A stretch of 64,000 nt of DNA from Malachius bipustulatus (taxonomy: Eukaryota; Arthropoda; Insecta; Coleoptera; Melyridae): assembly GCA_910589415.1 (NCBI GenBank), contig OU342637.1:35928162-35992161 (forward strand), written 5' to 3'. The notes below the pieces were generated by a model that worked only from the letters and a program-made list of their open reading frames with translations, was not told the origin of the DNA and ran no database searches. The translations under genes and the position numbers were made by a program. Positions 1 to 11,300 of the stretch are shown one piece after another. Numbering within the stretch: the first letter of the stretch is position 1; each line of letters begins with the position of its first letter.

Positions 1-42
1 TACGTTTTTGCTTTGAAAGTTTGACGGATGAAAAATAAAGTT

Positions 43-122
43 GGGGTGCGTTTCTAGGTAGTTTCGACTCTTAGGTTACAATTTTAGAATGCGCAGTTGT
101 TATATTGGTCGGTTTTCTTCAA
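43..122 (+). repeat. 80-bp repeat shared with 58695-58778 (possible transposon end)
   Basis: The segment beginning GGGGTGCGTTTCTAGGTAG matches, at roughly 80% by eye and in the same orientation, the segment beginning AGGGTGCGTTTTTAGATAG at 58695. Both continue through TTTCGACTC and end near GGTTTTCTTCAA / GGTTCTCTTCAA. The GGGTGCGTT start resembles the ends of the 41392-42152 element. No partner end or target duplication is visible here, and the window boundary truncates the context. Confidence 0.5.
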
Positions 123-2559
123 GGGATAAGCCGTGGTCTATAATTTAGATTATTTCGGACGTATCCTACACAACTGCCATAAAAGTCGATGACGAAGCTG
201 GAAGAACTTACGCATTCAGATCGTTGTTTGCATCGAAAATTATAGTCACCGCATCCATGCCAAAGTATATAAAATCAGCCCTCGGTTGAAATTGCTGAAA
301 AAAAAATGTTTTTCACTGTTTATGGCGATCAAAAGACTCCATGGGTATGAAGTTAATGTGCACACAGGGTGATGAAAATTCCTGTTTTTTTTTGTGTATC
401 ATTGCTAACTTCGTTTTTATTGTAAGTCGATAATAAGCATGTTGCAGATAATGGATTCCTAATTTTTTAGTTTCACTCACCAGACCAAGTGATGTGAGGT
501 TCACGGTTCACATTAAAAGTCTTTATAACGTCTCATGCAGGAATTCTGAAGCTATTCTGAAGCATTACTCCTGGCCTTTATTATGAAATCAGCTTGCTAC
601 TACTGTTAGTTCAAGAATGTAACAGCATAATGTATTGAGAAGCATTGACAATAATGACAACTGAGACTCTGATTCTAGACTATTTCCGAACCCATCTAGT
701 TCGCAACATAATTTAATCAAAATCAGTGACTGCATTTACTTATTACTGATAATAGCGAAGTCTGATTGCAATGAAATTTCCTTTTGATATTGCCTTTCAA
801 TCGCTTCTTAATTTGCATTTAAATAAAACTCCACAAAACGAAATAATATAACTTGATTGCAATAGAATTAGCATATAGCTGCTAGAATATGAATACCTAC
901 CTATCGTCATCGTCTTGACTTGTCTCTTTTCATTCACTAAAACCAGTCTTTTAGTAGAATAAACGACAACCCATCCCAAGTAGTAAAATTCTAGTTAATT
1001 GCCAATTCAGGGCCAGGTCGCTTCGCGAATAGAATTAGCGAAATTTACGAGCGAAGAAATTGAATTGTAATAATAAGAGTTCTTGATTTGCCCTGTCGCG
1101 CCGCTCTCCGTCGACATGCAAGGGTCTCGGGCCGTTAAACAGCGTCATCTGGCGTAATAAACACGCATTAAAGACGAAGCACATCAGGGTCACGGCCCGA
1201 GAGGCCTCCCCGGCACTCTTTTATCAGGGCCGTGCGGAATTCTGAAATTACAGCATTCCTCATTCGTGACTGCCGCTTTATGTCTCCTTTATGGCCGACA
1301 ATTATTATATATCCCGGGTGGCGAGAAGGACGCCATTCCATCTCAGACGATGCGCTCCCCGCGATATACACATTTACCGCACTATTATCACGGCCTCTCT
1401 GGGACAATGGACCACTGTTGGCTAAATTGAGATAACTCTCGACAGGAGCTCACGCAGTACTACTCTATCGTTGATAATGGTGCTACTCGCCAGAGCCAGA
1501 CCCACATACTAATGGCCGTTTACAACATCTTTATTGGCTCCTAAATGTTCCATATATTTATTTATATACAAATACATTACATGTTTATACTGTAGTAAAA
1601 TGAATATTGCTGAAATCTATTGTCCTTATAACATTATCTAGACATCCTTCAAAATTCTAACGATTAAACGACATTTATTATAAGCACTTCACGATATTCT
1701 ATAACTCTTATTAAGTACATGTTTCCTCAACGGTGGGGAGACACGAAGATATAAGGCTGACTTGTTCTAATAGGGCAGAGAAGCCCGCTTGTGCCGCGAT
1801 GGTAGCCCCAGTTGTCAAAGAATAATGTCTAATAATGAGTTTTTTTTTATCAAGAAGACACATTGGTGGAGGATTTTGATACATCACGTCCTTCTTACCT
1901 GATTTTGGAATTAGAATAACATTAACCCTTTTTCAATTCTTGTAGCTAAAACTACTTCGTGCGATTCTGACCAAGTGAGGTATACATATTGTCCTTTTTG
2001 AAGTTAGGCCTGAAAGATGTTGTGTAGACCCGGTGGACAGCCATTTGGAAAGCGTGAAGATTGGAAGGTGTTGATTGGCCGACGTAACTTTTTCAAAAGA
2101 CATCATCTCAAGCATCCGACAGAAGAATACTCAACGGAAACACTTCAGGTTGACTGACGATATAGAACACCGAGCAATGTTTTCTCAATTTTGAGCCAAA
2201 GTAAATAAAGCCACCAGAATAGTGCACCGTATGTAGTTATGTTAGGCATCTTGAAGAGCAGATTAGGCTAAGTCTGACTATAAAAGATTCTGGCCTTTCG
2301 TTAATAAAAGGAAAGGCACCCCAGCCATCTCTTCCGAAATGACAATCGACAATACACTTATCTCTGTCCAACAATATACCATAGTATATTGTATAGTCAA
2401 GAATTTCTCAAAAATCACTTCAAGGTGTGCTTTGATAACGTATATTCTTCAACCGCTGCACCATCACCTGCCGCGATTCCGTACGATTTGGATAACTGTG
2501 TAATGCCTCAGGGCGTTTCAGAACAGAACATTTTCAAACCTGCTAGGAAGATCAAATAA
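123..2559. other. Intronic sequence; no gene recognised; GC-richer block at 1080-1440
   Basis: No coding frame with family resemblance is visible. Most is AT-rich. About 1080-1440 is notably GC-richer and not repetitive by eye. The short open frames there run on both strands and are not protein-like, so it may be unique non-coding sequence. About 1900-2560 may contain the eroded 5' part of the retrotransposon relic that becomes recognisable near 2600. Confidence 0.4.
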
Positions 2560-2599
2560 GCTATGACCTCCGGAGACGACAATGTTACTTGCTATTTCA

Positions 2600-3810
2600 T
2601 CGAAGATTGTATTTGTGTCCTAGCCGAACGACTGCCACAATTTCTGTCTGATTCCTTAGATGCAATAGAACAGGTAGACGTTATCTACATTGATCTGAGC
2701 AAAGCTTTTGGTTCCTTGAATCACTCTCTTCTCCGTAATTAGCTTGAAACCATCGGCTTCCGGGAGAACTGTATCTTCTTTTAGACACTTATAGTCATCG
2801 ACAGTATTACTAGTTATCGATCTCCAAGGATCGATTTCGAGTCCGCTTTTGTTTACTATTTTCATCGACGACAGCTCCGTGGTCCTTAATATCGAATATT
2901 ACATAAACGACCTAGAACTTTCTCGGGCATCCGCTCGGCCGGAATACTGCCGTACTTCAGACAAAATTTGACAACTTCATGCATTGTCAGTACAGTTTCG
3001 GTCACCTTTTTTATCATCAGATCTTCCAGAAGTTTGGAATTTATTATACGTAACTGTAGCGATTTCTCCCAAAGCGACAAGTTGATAAACCTTTTCAATT
3101 CCTTAGCCAGTCCGCACTGGGAGTATGACGTAGTAGTGTTGTCTCCGTGGTGCTTGGGGGGCGTCGAGAGAGTCCAGACAAGTTTTTCAAAATATCTGTA
3201 ACCGTAACGACGACCTGTATCATCCAAGACGCTTTCCCGATTCCTTTTTGCTCTCTAGATTTGGTTCTCTGCGATTGTCTGAACCGAGGGCGACAGATGT
3301 TCTCGTTTGTATTCCTAAAAAGGCTGTTAGATTCGACTGTTGACTGTGCGAATATGCTCAAGAACATTCACTTTGAGGTGCCAAGTCACGGAGGGAGACA
3401 TCAGAATAGCTTCGCGCTTCGAGCACCTCGAGCACGTCTACTTTTTAATTCAGCTATGTCCCAGTTATTCAGGTCAGGCTCGCTTCCTCCTTCAGTAGAC
3501 ATTTAGACATTTTTTCATCAACAACTTGTAAATTAGAGACGCCGCATTGTTAACATATTAGAATAACTTGGCAGCATCACTTAATTTCTGATGAGAGATG
3601 GACCCCCCCCCCTCCGCCCGAGCTGGGTATCGTTTTGTTTTGTTTGTAAATTATAATGTCATATTTTTAATCAATATAATGTTTGTATTTTTTGTGATTT
3701 ATGAGTATTGTATCGTCCTCATCTTAATAACTTTGGAATTCCATGCTGTTGAGGAGTGTACTCTTCAACAACCTATGATAAATAAAAAAGAAAAAAACTA
3801 AAACAAAAAC
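2600..3810 (+). pseudogene. Degenerate non-LTR retrotransposon, reverse transcriptase 3' part
   Basis: A relic of a LINE-type reverse transcriptase, read across several frames. At 2673-2708 the sequence encodes VDVIYIDLSKAF, the RT motif A region (usual form D-x-SKAFD). At about 2835-2875 it gives SISSPLLFTIFIDD, matching the motif B/C stretch G-S-xL-P-LLF-x-IFIND. At 3110-3201 SPHWEYDVVVLSPW and then GGVERVQTSFSKYL match the thumb-side RPxLEYxxxVWSP…ERVQ region. At 3230-3480 a further frame gives IPFCSLDLVLCDCLNRGR…LLFNS, typical of the C-terminal end of these ORFs. An AATAAA and A-rich tail near 3780-3810 probably mark the 3' end. Frameshifts and stops show it is dead. The clade (Jockey/CR1-like) is tentative. 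Confidence 0.75.
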
Positions 3811-5002
3811 TTTTGCAATAGAGTAGATTTTTCAAATTGCTCAGTATTTCTTGGCCTACCTACCTAAAACTTCTTCTCTTTTTCTTTAACTTGTCATATT
3901 TTTCTAACAGTGCGTTTCAGGCAGAAAAAAAACCTCTGGTTCTTCTCTTTTCGTGAAGCTATTCTATTCAGTTTTTTTGAGGACATTTGGGTCTCAACCT
4001 TGTTTTTGGTAATGACTATGTGCGGCAACAGAGGTGGATGTGACACCTTCAGATTATTTTCTGAAACATTTTTTTTCTTCTCTAATTTAGGTGCCCAGCC
4101 TCTTTGGGTATCTGTGCCAATCCTGTTAAGCTTCACTCTTTTACGGACTTTTTGATTTCAGATCTCAGCTTTGACAGATATTTCCTCCAACCGAGTCACC
4201 CTTACTTCTCTTATTTATTTTATTTGTACATTAATATGCCTCATAAGGATCTATGGTTACTTATTTGATTATTTCTAGGACTTATATCAATTCCAAAAAT
4301 GCTCTTTGTCAACAGTCTTAGAGTCGATGTGAACGAGTACTAGTACTAGCTTGTCTCGTACATTGGTATGATTTATTGATTCCAATTTATTGGATTTCTT
4401 TTGAAGATTTGCTCTATTTGAAGTCTTCCATAAGGCTTTCCATAATTACTTTATTAACGAGGTTACTAACGAAATTGTGAGTGTTGTGCCTAATACTTCC
4501 TTTCGGTTTTTGGGTTTGTGGTCACAACCCCAGCAGCAAAATTGGTCGTTTCTGTGAAGGTTAGGAAAGTCTGACCTATTTTAGTCAAAACTACTTAGCT
4601 ATATTTTACTTAATTTTCGACTTGCGCGCCAACACCGAGAAGTAAGAGACTTGAAAAGAGATAAACTATTTGAAATGCAGGCTTCTTGTTGCTTTTGCTT
4701 TAACTGGCAAATGGCCTCTATCTCACTAGCAAGTAGATACATTTGATTTATTAACAAACTATTTTAACTAAATATTAGGTCGATTCTACGTAAAACAGAC
4801 GTCCAATTGACCTATTTTAGTAATATTGACTTAACTTTATAGTAATAATTCCCACATATGTCGAAGAATTTTCACTTTGGTCTTCGTTACATAAATTCGA
4901 GGTAAATTTTACGTAATTTAGGTTACCTACCTGAATTAGATTAGTATACCTAAATTTCGTCGAGTCGGCATAAATTTAATCTAAAATGCATACAGGTAGT
5001 TT
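3811..5002. other. AT-rich intronic sequence, nothing recognised
   Basis: Poly-T/A-rich tracts and no recognisable coding or structured element. The opposing open frames near 3900-4150 are low complexity and overlap each other, which argues against coding. Confidence 0.4.
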
Positions 5003-5078
5003 CCTGCGAGCACTCCAATGGACATTCTTGAGTTAATTAACCTGCGAGCACTCCAATGGACATTCTTGAGTTAATTAA
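5003..5078. repeat. Exact 38-bp tandem duplication
   Basis: Two adjacent identical 38-bp units, each starting CCTGCGAGCACTCCAATGG and ending GAGTTAATTAA, at 5003-5040 and 5041-5078. No mismatch is seen, so the duplication is recent or conserved. Confidence 0.95.
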
Positions 5079-5952
5079 AAAACCCTCCCAACCTCAGTAC
5101 GTACCGAAACTTAGCATGGATTCTCTGACACGGGGGAAGGGGGAAGGGATCGGGAGGATGTTAATAGTTTTCTCGTGCAACCAATTTTTTGTCAATTTAA
5201 TGAAAAATATTACAAAAGAACAAATCTAACAATACGAATTGGATGAAATATAAATACAAACAAATAGTCAGGCAGCACGATTACAATAAGCAAAATACAA
5301 GAGTTTCAGTTAAAGGTATCTGTTGCAGGTATTGTTATTATTAAACCCTGCACTAATAATTGAAAATTTCAGACTGCAAATATTCTAAAGTTAGATATTT
5401 GCCAAATGACAATATAAACTGTTGGGCTGTAACTTCCAGACGTAAATAGTCTGAATGCAATTCGGAACATAAAGATAAACTGCAAATTAACAAAGTTTCA
5501 ATGCAAATTAGTTCACTAGGAATTAAATTCTCGTCGACTTTGCTAACGCAGTTTAGTTTGTCGTAATGCAAGAAGTAACAGCGTTGTAAATTAAGCACAA
5601 GAGGTCTTTATTGACTCTATGAGCCCATAGTTACTCCTCACATACATGCACACATAGGTATATACCAGCAACACTAAATTCTGAATTCCAAAAAGAAAAA
5701 TTACTTGCTTTACTTTCATGGACGTTATATTCACAATTTATCAGTTGTGTTTTCGCTTGAATTTGGGGAGCAATGGAGTGAAATTGTTTCAAATAGTTAA
5801 GTTTGAATAACTGATTCATGAAATTGCTCTTTTGTTCTCTTACACTCTCCCAACCTTATGTGTTTACTATCTATTAAGAGGTCAATATGATAATATAACT
5901 AAGGACAACAATTATTCTAGCTCTGATGATTTATTTACATTTTTAGTTTCAG
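5079..5952. other. Intron upstream of the first Dpr exon
   Basis: AT-rich sequence ending in the splice acceptor at 5951-5952. No exon or repeat is recognised. The two minus-strand short frames at 5353-5819 show no family resemblance. Confidence 0.4.
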
Positions 5953-6161
5953 GTTCTGTAAACTTGACTGGCGGCGGTGGAAGCGGCGGCAGCGTGGGCT
6001 CTCTATCGGCAACGGACGGCGCCAAGTCGCGGTTCGCAGAATCGCCCAAAGTGCCCGTCCAGAGACCGTACTTCGACGATGTGGGTCCCCATAATGTGAC
6101 CGCAGTTGTGGGGCAGTCTGCTCTTTTAAATTGTAGAGTAAAGCATCCGGGAGATAGAACG
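5953..6161 (+). CDS. dpr: Dpr-family Ig receptor, internal exon: linker plus first half of Ig domain 1
   Basis: Internal coding exon of a Dpr (defective proboscis extension response) family protein. These are neuronal cell-surface Ig proteins that bind DIP partners in synaptic matching. The exon follows a pyrimidine-rich tract ending TTTCAG and stops before GTGAGT. It enters after one codon base and leaves at a codon boundary. It encodes a Gly/Ser-rich linker (LTGGGGSGGSVGS), then PYFDDVGPHNVTAVVGQSA and LLNCRVKHPGDRT, the A to B strands of an Ig domain with its first disulphide Cys. NLT and NVT are possible N-glycosylation sites. The open frame continues 5' of the acceptor, but the sequence there does not resemble the family, so the splice start is preferred. 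The family is clear; which paralogue is not resolved, so the symbol denotes the family only. No other exon lies upstream in the window. Confidence 0.9.
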
Positions 6162-6950
6162 GTGAGTCCTGCAAAATAATTTAAAAACTAGAGCCACTGT
6201 AATAAACAATAATATATGCCTCGACGTTAAAGTTATATTATTTCATAAAGGAAACTGTTAAAGCAACCGACCAGTTGCTGCTAAGGATATATCAAAATGA
6301 CACTAAACTACAGACTGATTTATCCAGTTATTGTCCCGTTATACTCTTCATACGACGTGTCCCAGTCCTTTGTCATTCGTCTAGGTCCCGGATCGCAACC
6401 TCAACATAAAGAAGATGTATTGCCCATCTTAACTTCGTCGCCCGTCTATCAGAAAATTTGCTCGACTATCTCTTATTCTATAAAGTTTGTGTTGTCAGCT
6501 CTCAAACTTTCCAACTTTATTACAATAGATTGACAAGTTTTTTGTGCCCGGGACTAATATTCGCTTAAGAAATGGAGTGCTGTTGAAAGTTGTGTATGTT
6601 TTTCAAGAACTGAGGTGCAAGAGAAATTATTGGCATGTTGCTTCTTTAATTTACTGTAGGCATAGGTATCATGTTATTGACAAGTTCACGTCTCAATTTA
6701 TTCAGTTAGGTATTAAAGATCCAAGGGAACTGTATTTTATAAAAAATATTGTCAATCATTGAAACTATTGTTTAGGTTGCAATACAAAACTTTCTAGAAA
6801 TAAGGGAAACTGTTGCTTAGGCCAGCCAGTTGGAGAATGCGCGAGTCTTATTAAAACTTTCAGTCATAGATTTTTCTCTAGAAACGATACTTAGAACGAG
6901 ACTAGTAACTGATTGAGATGTTTGTATTCTTTTATTATATTCTTCAACCA

Positions 6951-7034
6951 GCGGAGAATGACGGGTATTATTCACGAGAATGAAACTAGGCGAATAATGG
7001 AGGAACGTCCAAATTAATAATGGCCATTCTCCGC
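6951..7034. repeat. Short inverted repeat GCGGAGAATG / CATTCTCCGC
   Basis: Ten-base perfect arms at 6951-6960 and 7025-7034 enclose about 64 bp. It could be a small hairpin or the remnant of a short MITE. The rest of 6162-7179 holds nothing recognised apart from simple AT-rich sequence. Confidence 0.4.
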
Positions 7035-7179
7035 AAGATGGATTATAATTATTTTATTATTATTTAGAACTACGCAGGGTCGAGGAACTTTACTAACTTC
7101 TACCGTATGCAGAGTCCCGTAGAGGGGAATATCATATTATGTGGCCTTTGAAAGTGTCAAGTCCCCTTCTCTGTTAAAA

Positions 7180-7374
7180 TACTGGGTGATTTGTGTATTT
7201 TTTTTTAAATTCGTCTATAATATCTACTCGAATCACTAACTAGAATTTTCAATTTTTTTGGTTTAACTGTACACTGTTGTCTAGCATTCGATCGGCGGTC
7301 TTTAAACTTAAAAATACCAGGATCGGCTTAAAAAAATTAATTGGGAAAGTTCGTAATAAGAAGTTCACCCTGTA
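7180..7374. mobile_element. Possible decayed TACAGGGTG-end MITE
   Basis: The left end TACTGGGTGA and right end TTCACCCTGTA are near-complementary and match the ends of the better preserved elements at 7689-8336, 9823-10464 and 49885-50742. It is 195 bp with no clear target duplication. Confidence 0.4.
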
Positions 7375-7688
7375 TCTATATTGATTGTTTTAAATGTAAT
7401 TATTGATTTTCGAACTGCAAAAATAGACAATGCACACTATGTACTATATGACATTGTCACACTTTCATGGAATTTTTTATAAACGATCATGCCACGTTAT
7501 TAGAACACACATGTCCATGCAGACTCGCTCTGACTGCTGTTAGTCAGCAGTTCATCACACTACAAGGCTCGTGCATTCTCATCAGTTGATAAAGTAAATA
7601 AACTGGCAGGCCGGTGTACCTAAACCTAACTAAGCTATAAGGTAAAACAAGACCGAAATGGAGTGTGTTCGTGCTACTTTGTTTGCTA

Positions 7689-8336
7689 TACAGGGTGAGT
7701 CAGTTTTTTGTAGCAGGACTTCATCAATTTATATAAAAACTGCTTTAAGGGATACAATATCCCATAAACATATGTCCGAAAACGCTTGGAAAAAAATACA
7801 GGGATTGAAAAAAAAATTATACTTTTCTTCGCATAACTTTTAACTTACAAAACCTTACGTTACAGCGTTGAACTCCCTGAATATTTATTACAAAAAAGGT
7901 ATAGGTACTTATGAATATTCGAAATTCCTCATAGTTTTTAAGTCAATTGAGTCTAATAATAACCGCCAAAATAAGCTCATTTTTTATATTTATTATTGTT
8001 ATTTTTGGATTAATATGAGGAATTTCGTATATTCATAAATATACCTTATGTTTTAATTAAGGTATACTTATAGAAAATCCGACGCTGATAAGTGAGATCT
8101 TGCAAGTCCATGGGAGTGGAAGTTGTTGAACGAAAAAGGGGTCATACATCCTGTATCCTGTTTTGTGTGCTTCAAATGATAATACTCTCGGTATAAATTT
8201 AAAATATTGCAAAAAATGCCCGAGTTATGCCGCGAAAACAAAAAAAAATCATTTTTCAACACCCTATATCTTTTTTTTTAAGCTTTCATGTAGATATTTT
8301 GTGGGAATTTTATTCCTTAAACTGACTCACCCTATA
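7689..8336. mobile_element. TACAGGGTG-end non-autonomous DNA transposon (648 bp, TA target)
   Basis: The left end TACAGGGTGAGTCAG and right end CTGACTCACCCTATA form terminal inverted repeats of about 15 bp with one mismatch. TA dinucleotides at 7687-7688 and 8337-8338 fit a TA target duplication, as made by the Tc1/mariner (IS630) superfamily. An internal inverted pair (about 7895-7940 and 8010-8050) shares GAAATTCCTCATA. No transposase frame is visible, so it depends on another element for mobility. The family name is not known to me. Confidence 0.75.
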
Positions 8337-8600
8337 TAATACAGGGTATGAATAAAAAATTTTAGTCAAGGCCCAGCTGTATATTGATTTCTGCTACAGA
8401 ATCAACGAAAGCCCACCCTGCTGGTTTGGACGCATATAGTATCATCTTCATGGGCAATCTAGGACAAAAAAGCTCAACAGTCGGTCTTAAGCTAAAACTC
8501 ATTACGGAAATTGTTGCCAAGTTACACCATTCAATCCAGAGAAATCTCCGGTAACAAACCACAAAACACCCGATAATAATAATTAATCATTAGAACAAAC

Positions 8601-9107
8601 CACGGTGTAAGATATACAAGTGAACGAAGCACGTATTTCAACAGTAAAGCGCGCGACGAAAACCGGAACCTCAGTGTATGAGAGAGTCTTGCCAGCTGGG
8701 CTCTGACCTCTTGCTCTTACACATGCAAATTGCCATTATCAGGGTGTCATGCTACTCAATTTTATTTTTTTCTGAAGAAGCGATAAGCAAAAATGGGTAG
8801 AAACTGTGATTTGCCTAATTGTAGAAGTTGATGCGATGAAACTATAACGGGTATTTCATCGAGTGACATTTTAACATTTAAATATTAATAAAATTAGAAC
8901 ATAAGAGCACGCGTTTATCAGCGAATATGCGTGAATCATTTATGCTAGCGCTTGTGCGCTTGTCCGAGAGAAGAGTACGGCAGAACTAACCATTGCGAGC
9001 GAGAGCAACAAAACAAATGGGTAAAACAGATGTAACGTGACGAGTGGTGACGATATCGGGTCGCACTGGGGAGTCTTGTTCCAACACCTTAGTTATCTTA
9101 CACCGTG
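8601..9107. mobile_element. 507-bp non-autonomous DNA transposon with 8-bp target duplication, P-like
   Basis: Terminal inverted repeats CACGGTGTAAGATA and TATCTTACACCGTG (14 bp, perfect) are flanked by exact 8-bp direct repeats GAACAAAC at 8593-8600 and 9108-9115. This defines the element to the base. An 8-bp duplication is typical of P and hAT superfamilies. Near 8792 an ATG opens MGRNCDLPNC before a stop. Its C-x4-C spacing looks like the start of a THAP zinc finger, the N-terminal domain of P-element transposases. I infer a deletion derivative of a P-superfamily element; hAT remains possible. Confidence 0.8.
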
Positions 9108-9822
9108 GAACAAACATTATAAGATCCACGCAGACTCAAAACAATAAACGAAAAGATCGAAATTAAATAACACACGGAGGATAGAAGTGAAGCAATTGTA
9201 CGGCTGACATTAACTGCTCGACTTCAGGTTAGTTGAAGATTGCCCCTCAACATGATGCTATACGTCGAAACTGGTAGAATATTTTTAGTTATTTTTCCTA
9301 TCGTTTGGTACAAAAAAGGTATACAAACCAAAAATCAATAACATTTTTAAAAAATTCAAATTTTTTTTCCGTTTTTTCAAAAAAAAAAATTTATACTTCT
9401 TCTTTTACTTACTTCAATGTTCGCTTGTCTTATAATAGTTTTCAGTTTTTATATGATATTCGTTATAAAAAGGTAATTCTGAAGAAACTTTTTTTTAATG
9501 TGAAAGAATTTTTGGTTTCCAGAATTTTTTGTATAACAAACAACATAAAAAACCAATATGTCGGTCAATAAGAAAACAAAAGTTTTCTTTGAAAATTCTG
9601 TGATCTAGTCAGCGTTGGAAATTAGATATGGCTAAAATAAGAAATTTTTTATTTTCTTTTTTTTCAGGATATTTCAGCAGGGACTGAAAATATCCTAATT
9701 TTGTTTCAGATCTTTATTAAGCATGAAATTGCGAAACTTATCTCTAATTTAACCGACCCTGTATCTCTTACCGTTTCCAAGATCCTAATGTACTACCACT
9801 TAAACTGGACATCCTCTGTCTG
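9108..9822. other. AT-rich intronic sequence between transposons
   Basis: Apart from the 8-bp target duplication at 9108-9115, nothing is recognised. The 88-residue open frame at 9305-9571 is dominated by Phe/Lys/Asn from A/T runs and is not credible as a gene. Confidence 0.4.
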
Positions 9823-10464
9823 TACAGGGTGAGGCGCGAGAAGTTCAAATTTGACGAGTTGAACTAAAATACTTAGAACCCCATACAACTTCCAGTTATA
9901 TCGGAAGTTGCCATCAACTCCCTCATTTTAAATGGGACACACTGTATATTTTTACATTTTCAGATTTTCTGAGCAAATTTAATTAGCAATGGTGTTTATA
10001 GTTCAAGTTTGCAACGAGTGATTTATGAGTTATAAACAAATGAAAATCGCAATTTTCTATTTTCAAAGCAGCTTACATTGAAAACGGGCCAAGATATCTA
10101 AAAACGGCTTACATGTCCCTATTTTATAGAACTTTTCACGTTGTATCCTATTGTGTGGATGGAATATTTCTATACAAAGTGATGAAAAAACAGCGATTTT
10201 CAAAAAAAAGATTGAGAAAAAATTTTATATTATTTCTGTGCCACACAATAGTATATGAAAAATATGAACATGTAATAATATATAGGGTGTCCCGTTTCAA
10301 ATAAGAAAGTTGATGGCAACTATCGATATAAACGAAAGTGGTGTGGGGTTGTAAATATTTTTGTTCAGCTCGTTAAAATTGAAATCGTCCACAAATTTTT
10401 AGGCTCCTACTATCAAGACTTCTCCATTAAAAAATATCTTAAGTTTCTCGCGCCTCACCCTGTT
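9823..10464. mobile_element. TACAGGGTG-end transposon, GGCGCGAGA subfamily (642 bp)
   Basis: The ends read TACAGGGTGAGGCGCGAGAA on the left and, reverse-complemented, AACAGGGTGAGGCGCGAGAA on the right, an inverted repeat of about 20 bp with one difference. The interior (10020-10140: TTTATGAGTTATAAACAA, AAGATATCTAAAAACGG and TACATGTCCCTAT) is shared with the palindromic element at 49885-50742, so the two belong to one extended family. A second internal copy of the end motif (TATAGGGTGTCCCG, about 10281) suggests a composite structure. No transposase is encoded. Confidence 0.75.
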
Positions 10465-10689
10465 TATCTCATGTCTGTCTGTATAAACTGTACCTATATC
10501 TCGAAATCCCTTCATTATTTTTTTGCGCTCATGGAGACATTTTATCAGAATGCGTTGCTTGACTTTTGGGATTAGAATTGGGACTAGAATATGTCCCAAT
10601 AATTTTTTTTTTTCTAAAAGTTATGACCATTTTATACTTTTCATTTTATTTATAACTTTTTTTTTATTAACAAAAGGTATTTTTTAATT

Positions 10690-11300
10690 TTTTATAAAAC
10701 ACGATGTTTACCGAATTTGCTCCATATGACCACCTAGCACAAATAAAGCCAATGTGTTGTCATTTTTTTTGCGCACATTTCGAAAGTTTTCAGGTGAAAT
10801 ATTTTGGAAGTCTAAAATTATTTTTTCACGTATAGGACTTCCTACAAGCTGTTTGGCGTTGTAATATGAACTTTTGATTTAAAATAATCCCACGAGAAAA
10901 ATCAAGTGGGGTGAAATCGGTTGCACGGGTGAAAAAAAAACAATTACAAGTAATCTCAAACTGGGCGAGAATAGTGAGGTGAATTTTTCAATTATTCCTC
11001 CATGGAATTCAATTGGATTATTTGGCACAGCTTAATGAATGGCTGGTATTTTGCAACATTTTCAAGTAGATTTTATAGATAGTCCATAAAAACGTTCAAT
11101 AAAAAAAGAACCAATAATATGATTATCGAGAATGCCAGCCCAAACATTAAGTTTTTGTGGATAACATGCCGCTGTCTTCCGGAACTATAAAGGGTTATTA
11201 TCACTCCAATATCTAATATTTTCTCCATTAAGCCCCCTCCCCCAACCCTCTGTTAAAAAAGTATTTTTATCACTGAAGCACACAAAGTTAAAAAATAAAG
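10690..11300 (-). pseudogene. Degenerate mariner/IS630-like transposase
   Basis: Read on the minus strand in shifting frames. Going 5' to 3' on that strand: FVCFSDKNTF (first catalytic Asp block), RYWSDNNP, YPQKLNVWAGIL and NHIIGSFFIE (about 11170-11110), PHYSRPV-DYL (about 10975, following the usual second catalytic D-G-A-P motif, which is itself eroded), and TPLDFFSWDYF (about 10890, third acid block). These blocks, in this order, are characteristic of insect mariner-like DDE transposases that carry NVWAGI…HIIGPFF. Stops and frameshifts make it inactive. It sits beside the TACAGGGTG-end element at 9823-10464, whose TA target is of the same superfamily, but a functional link is only an inference. 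Confidence 0.75.

Noticed and set aside
5832..5952. Extension of the first Dpr exon to the ATG at 5832
   Set aside because: The upstream translation does not resemble the family, and a strong acceptor (TTTCAG) lies at 5947-5952.
9305..9571. 88-residue open frame
   Set aside because: Composed of Phe/Lys/Asn from A/T runs; typical chance frame.
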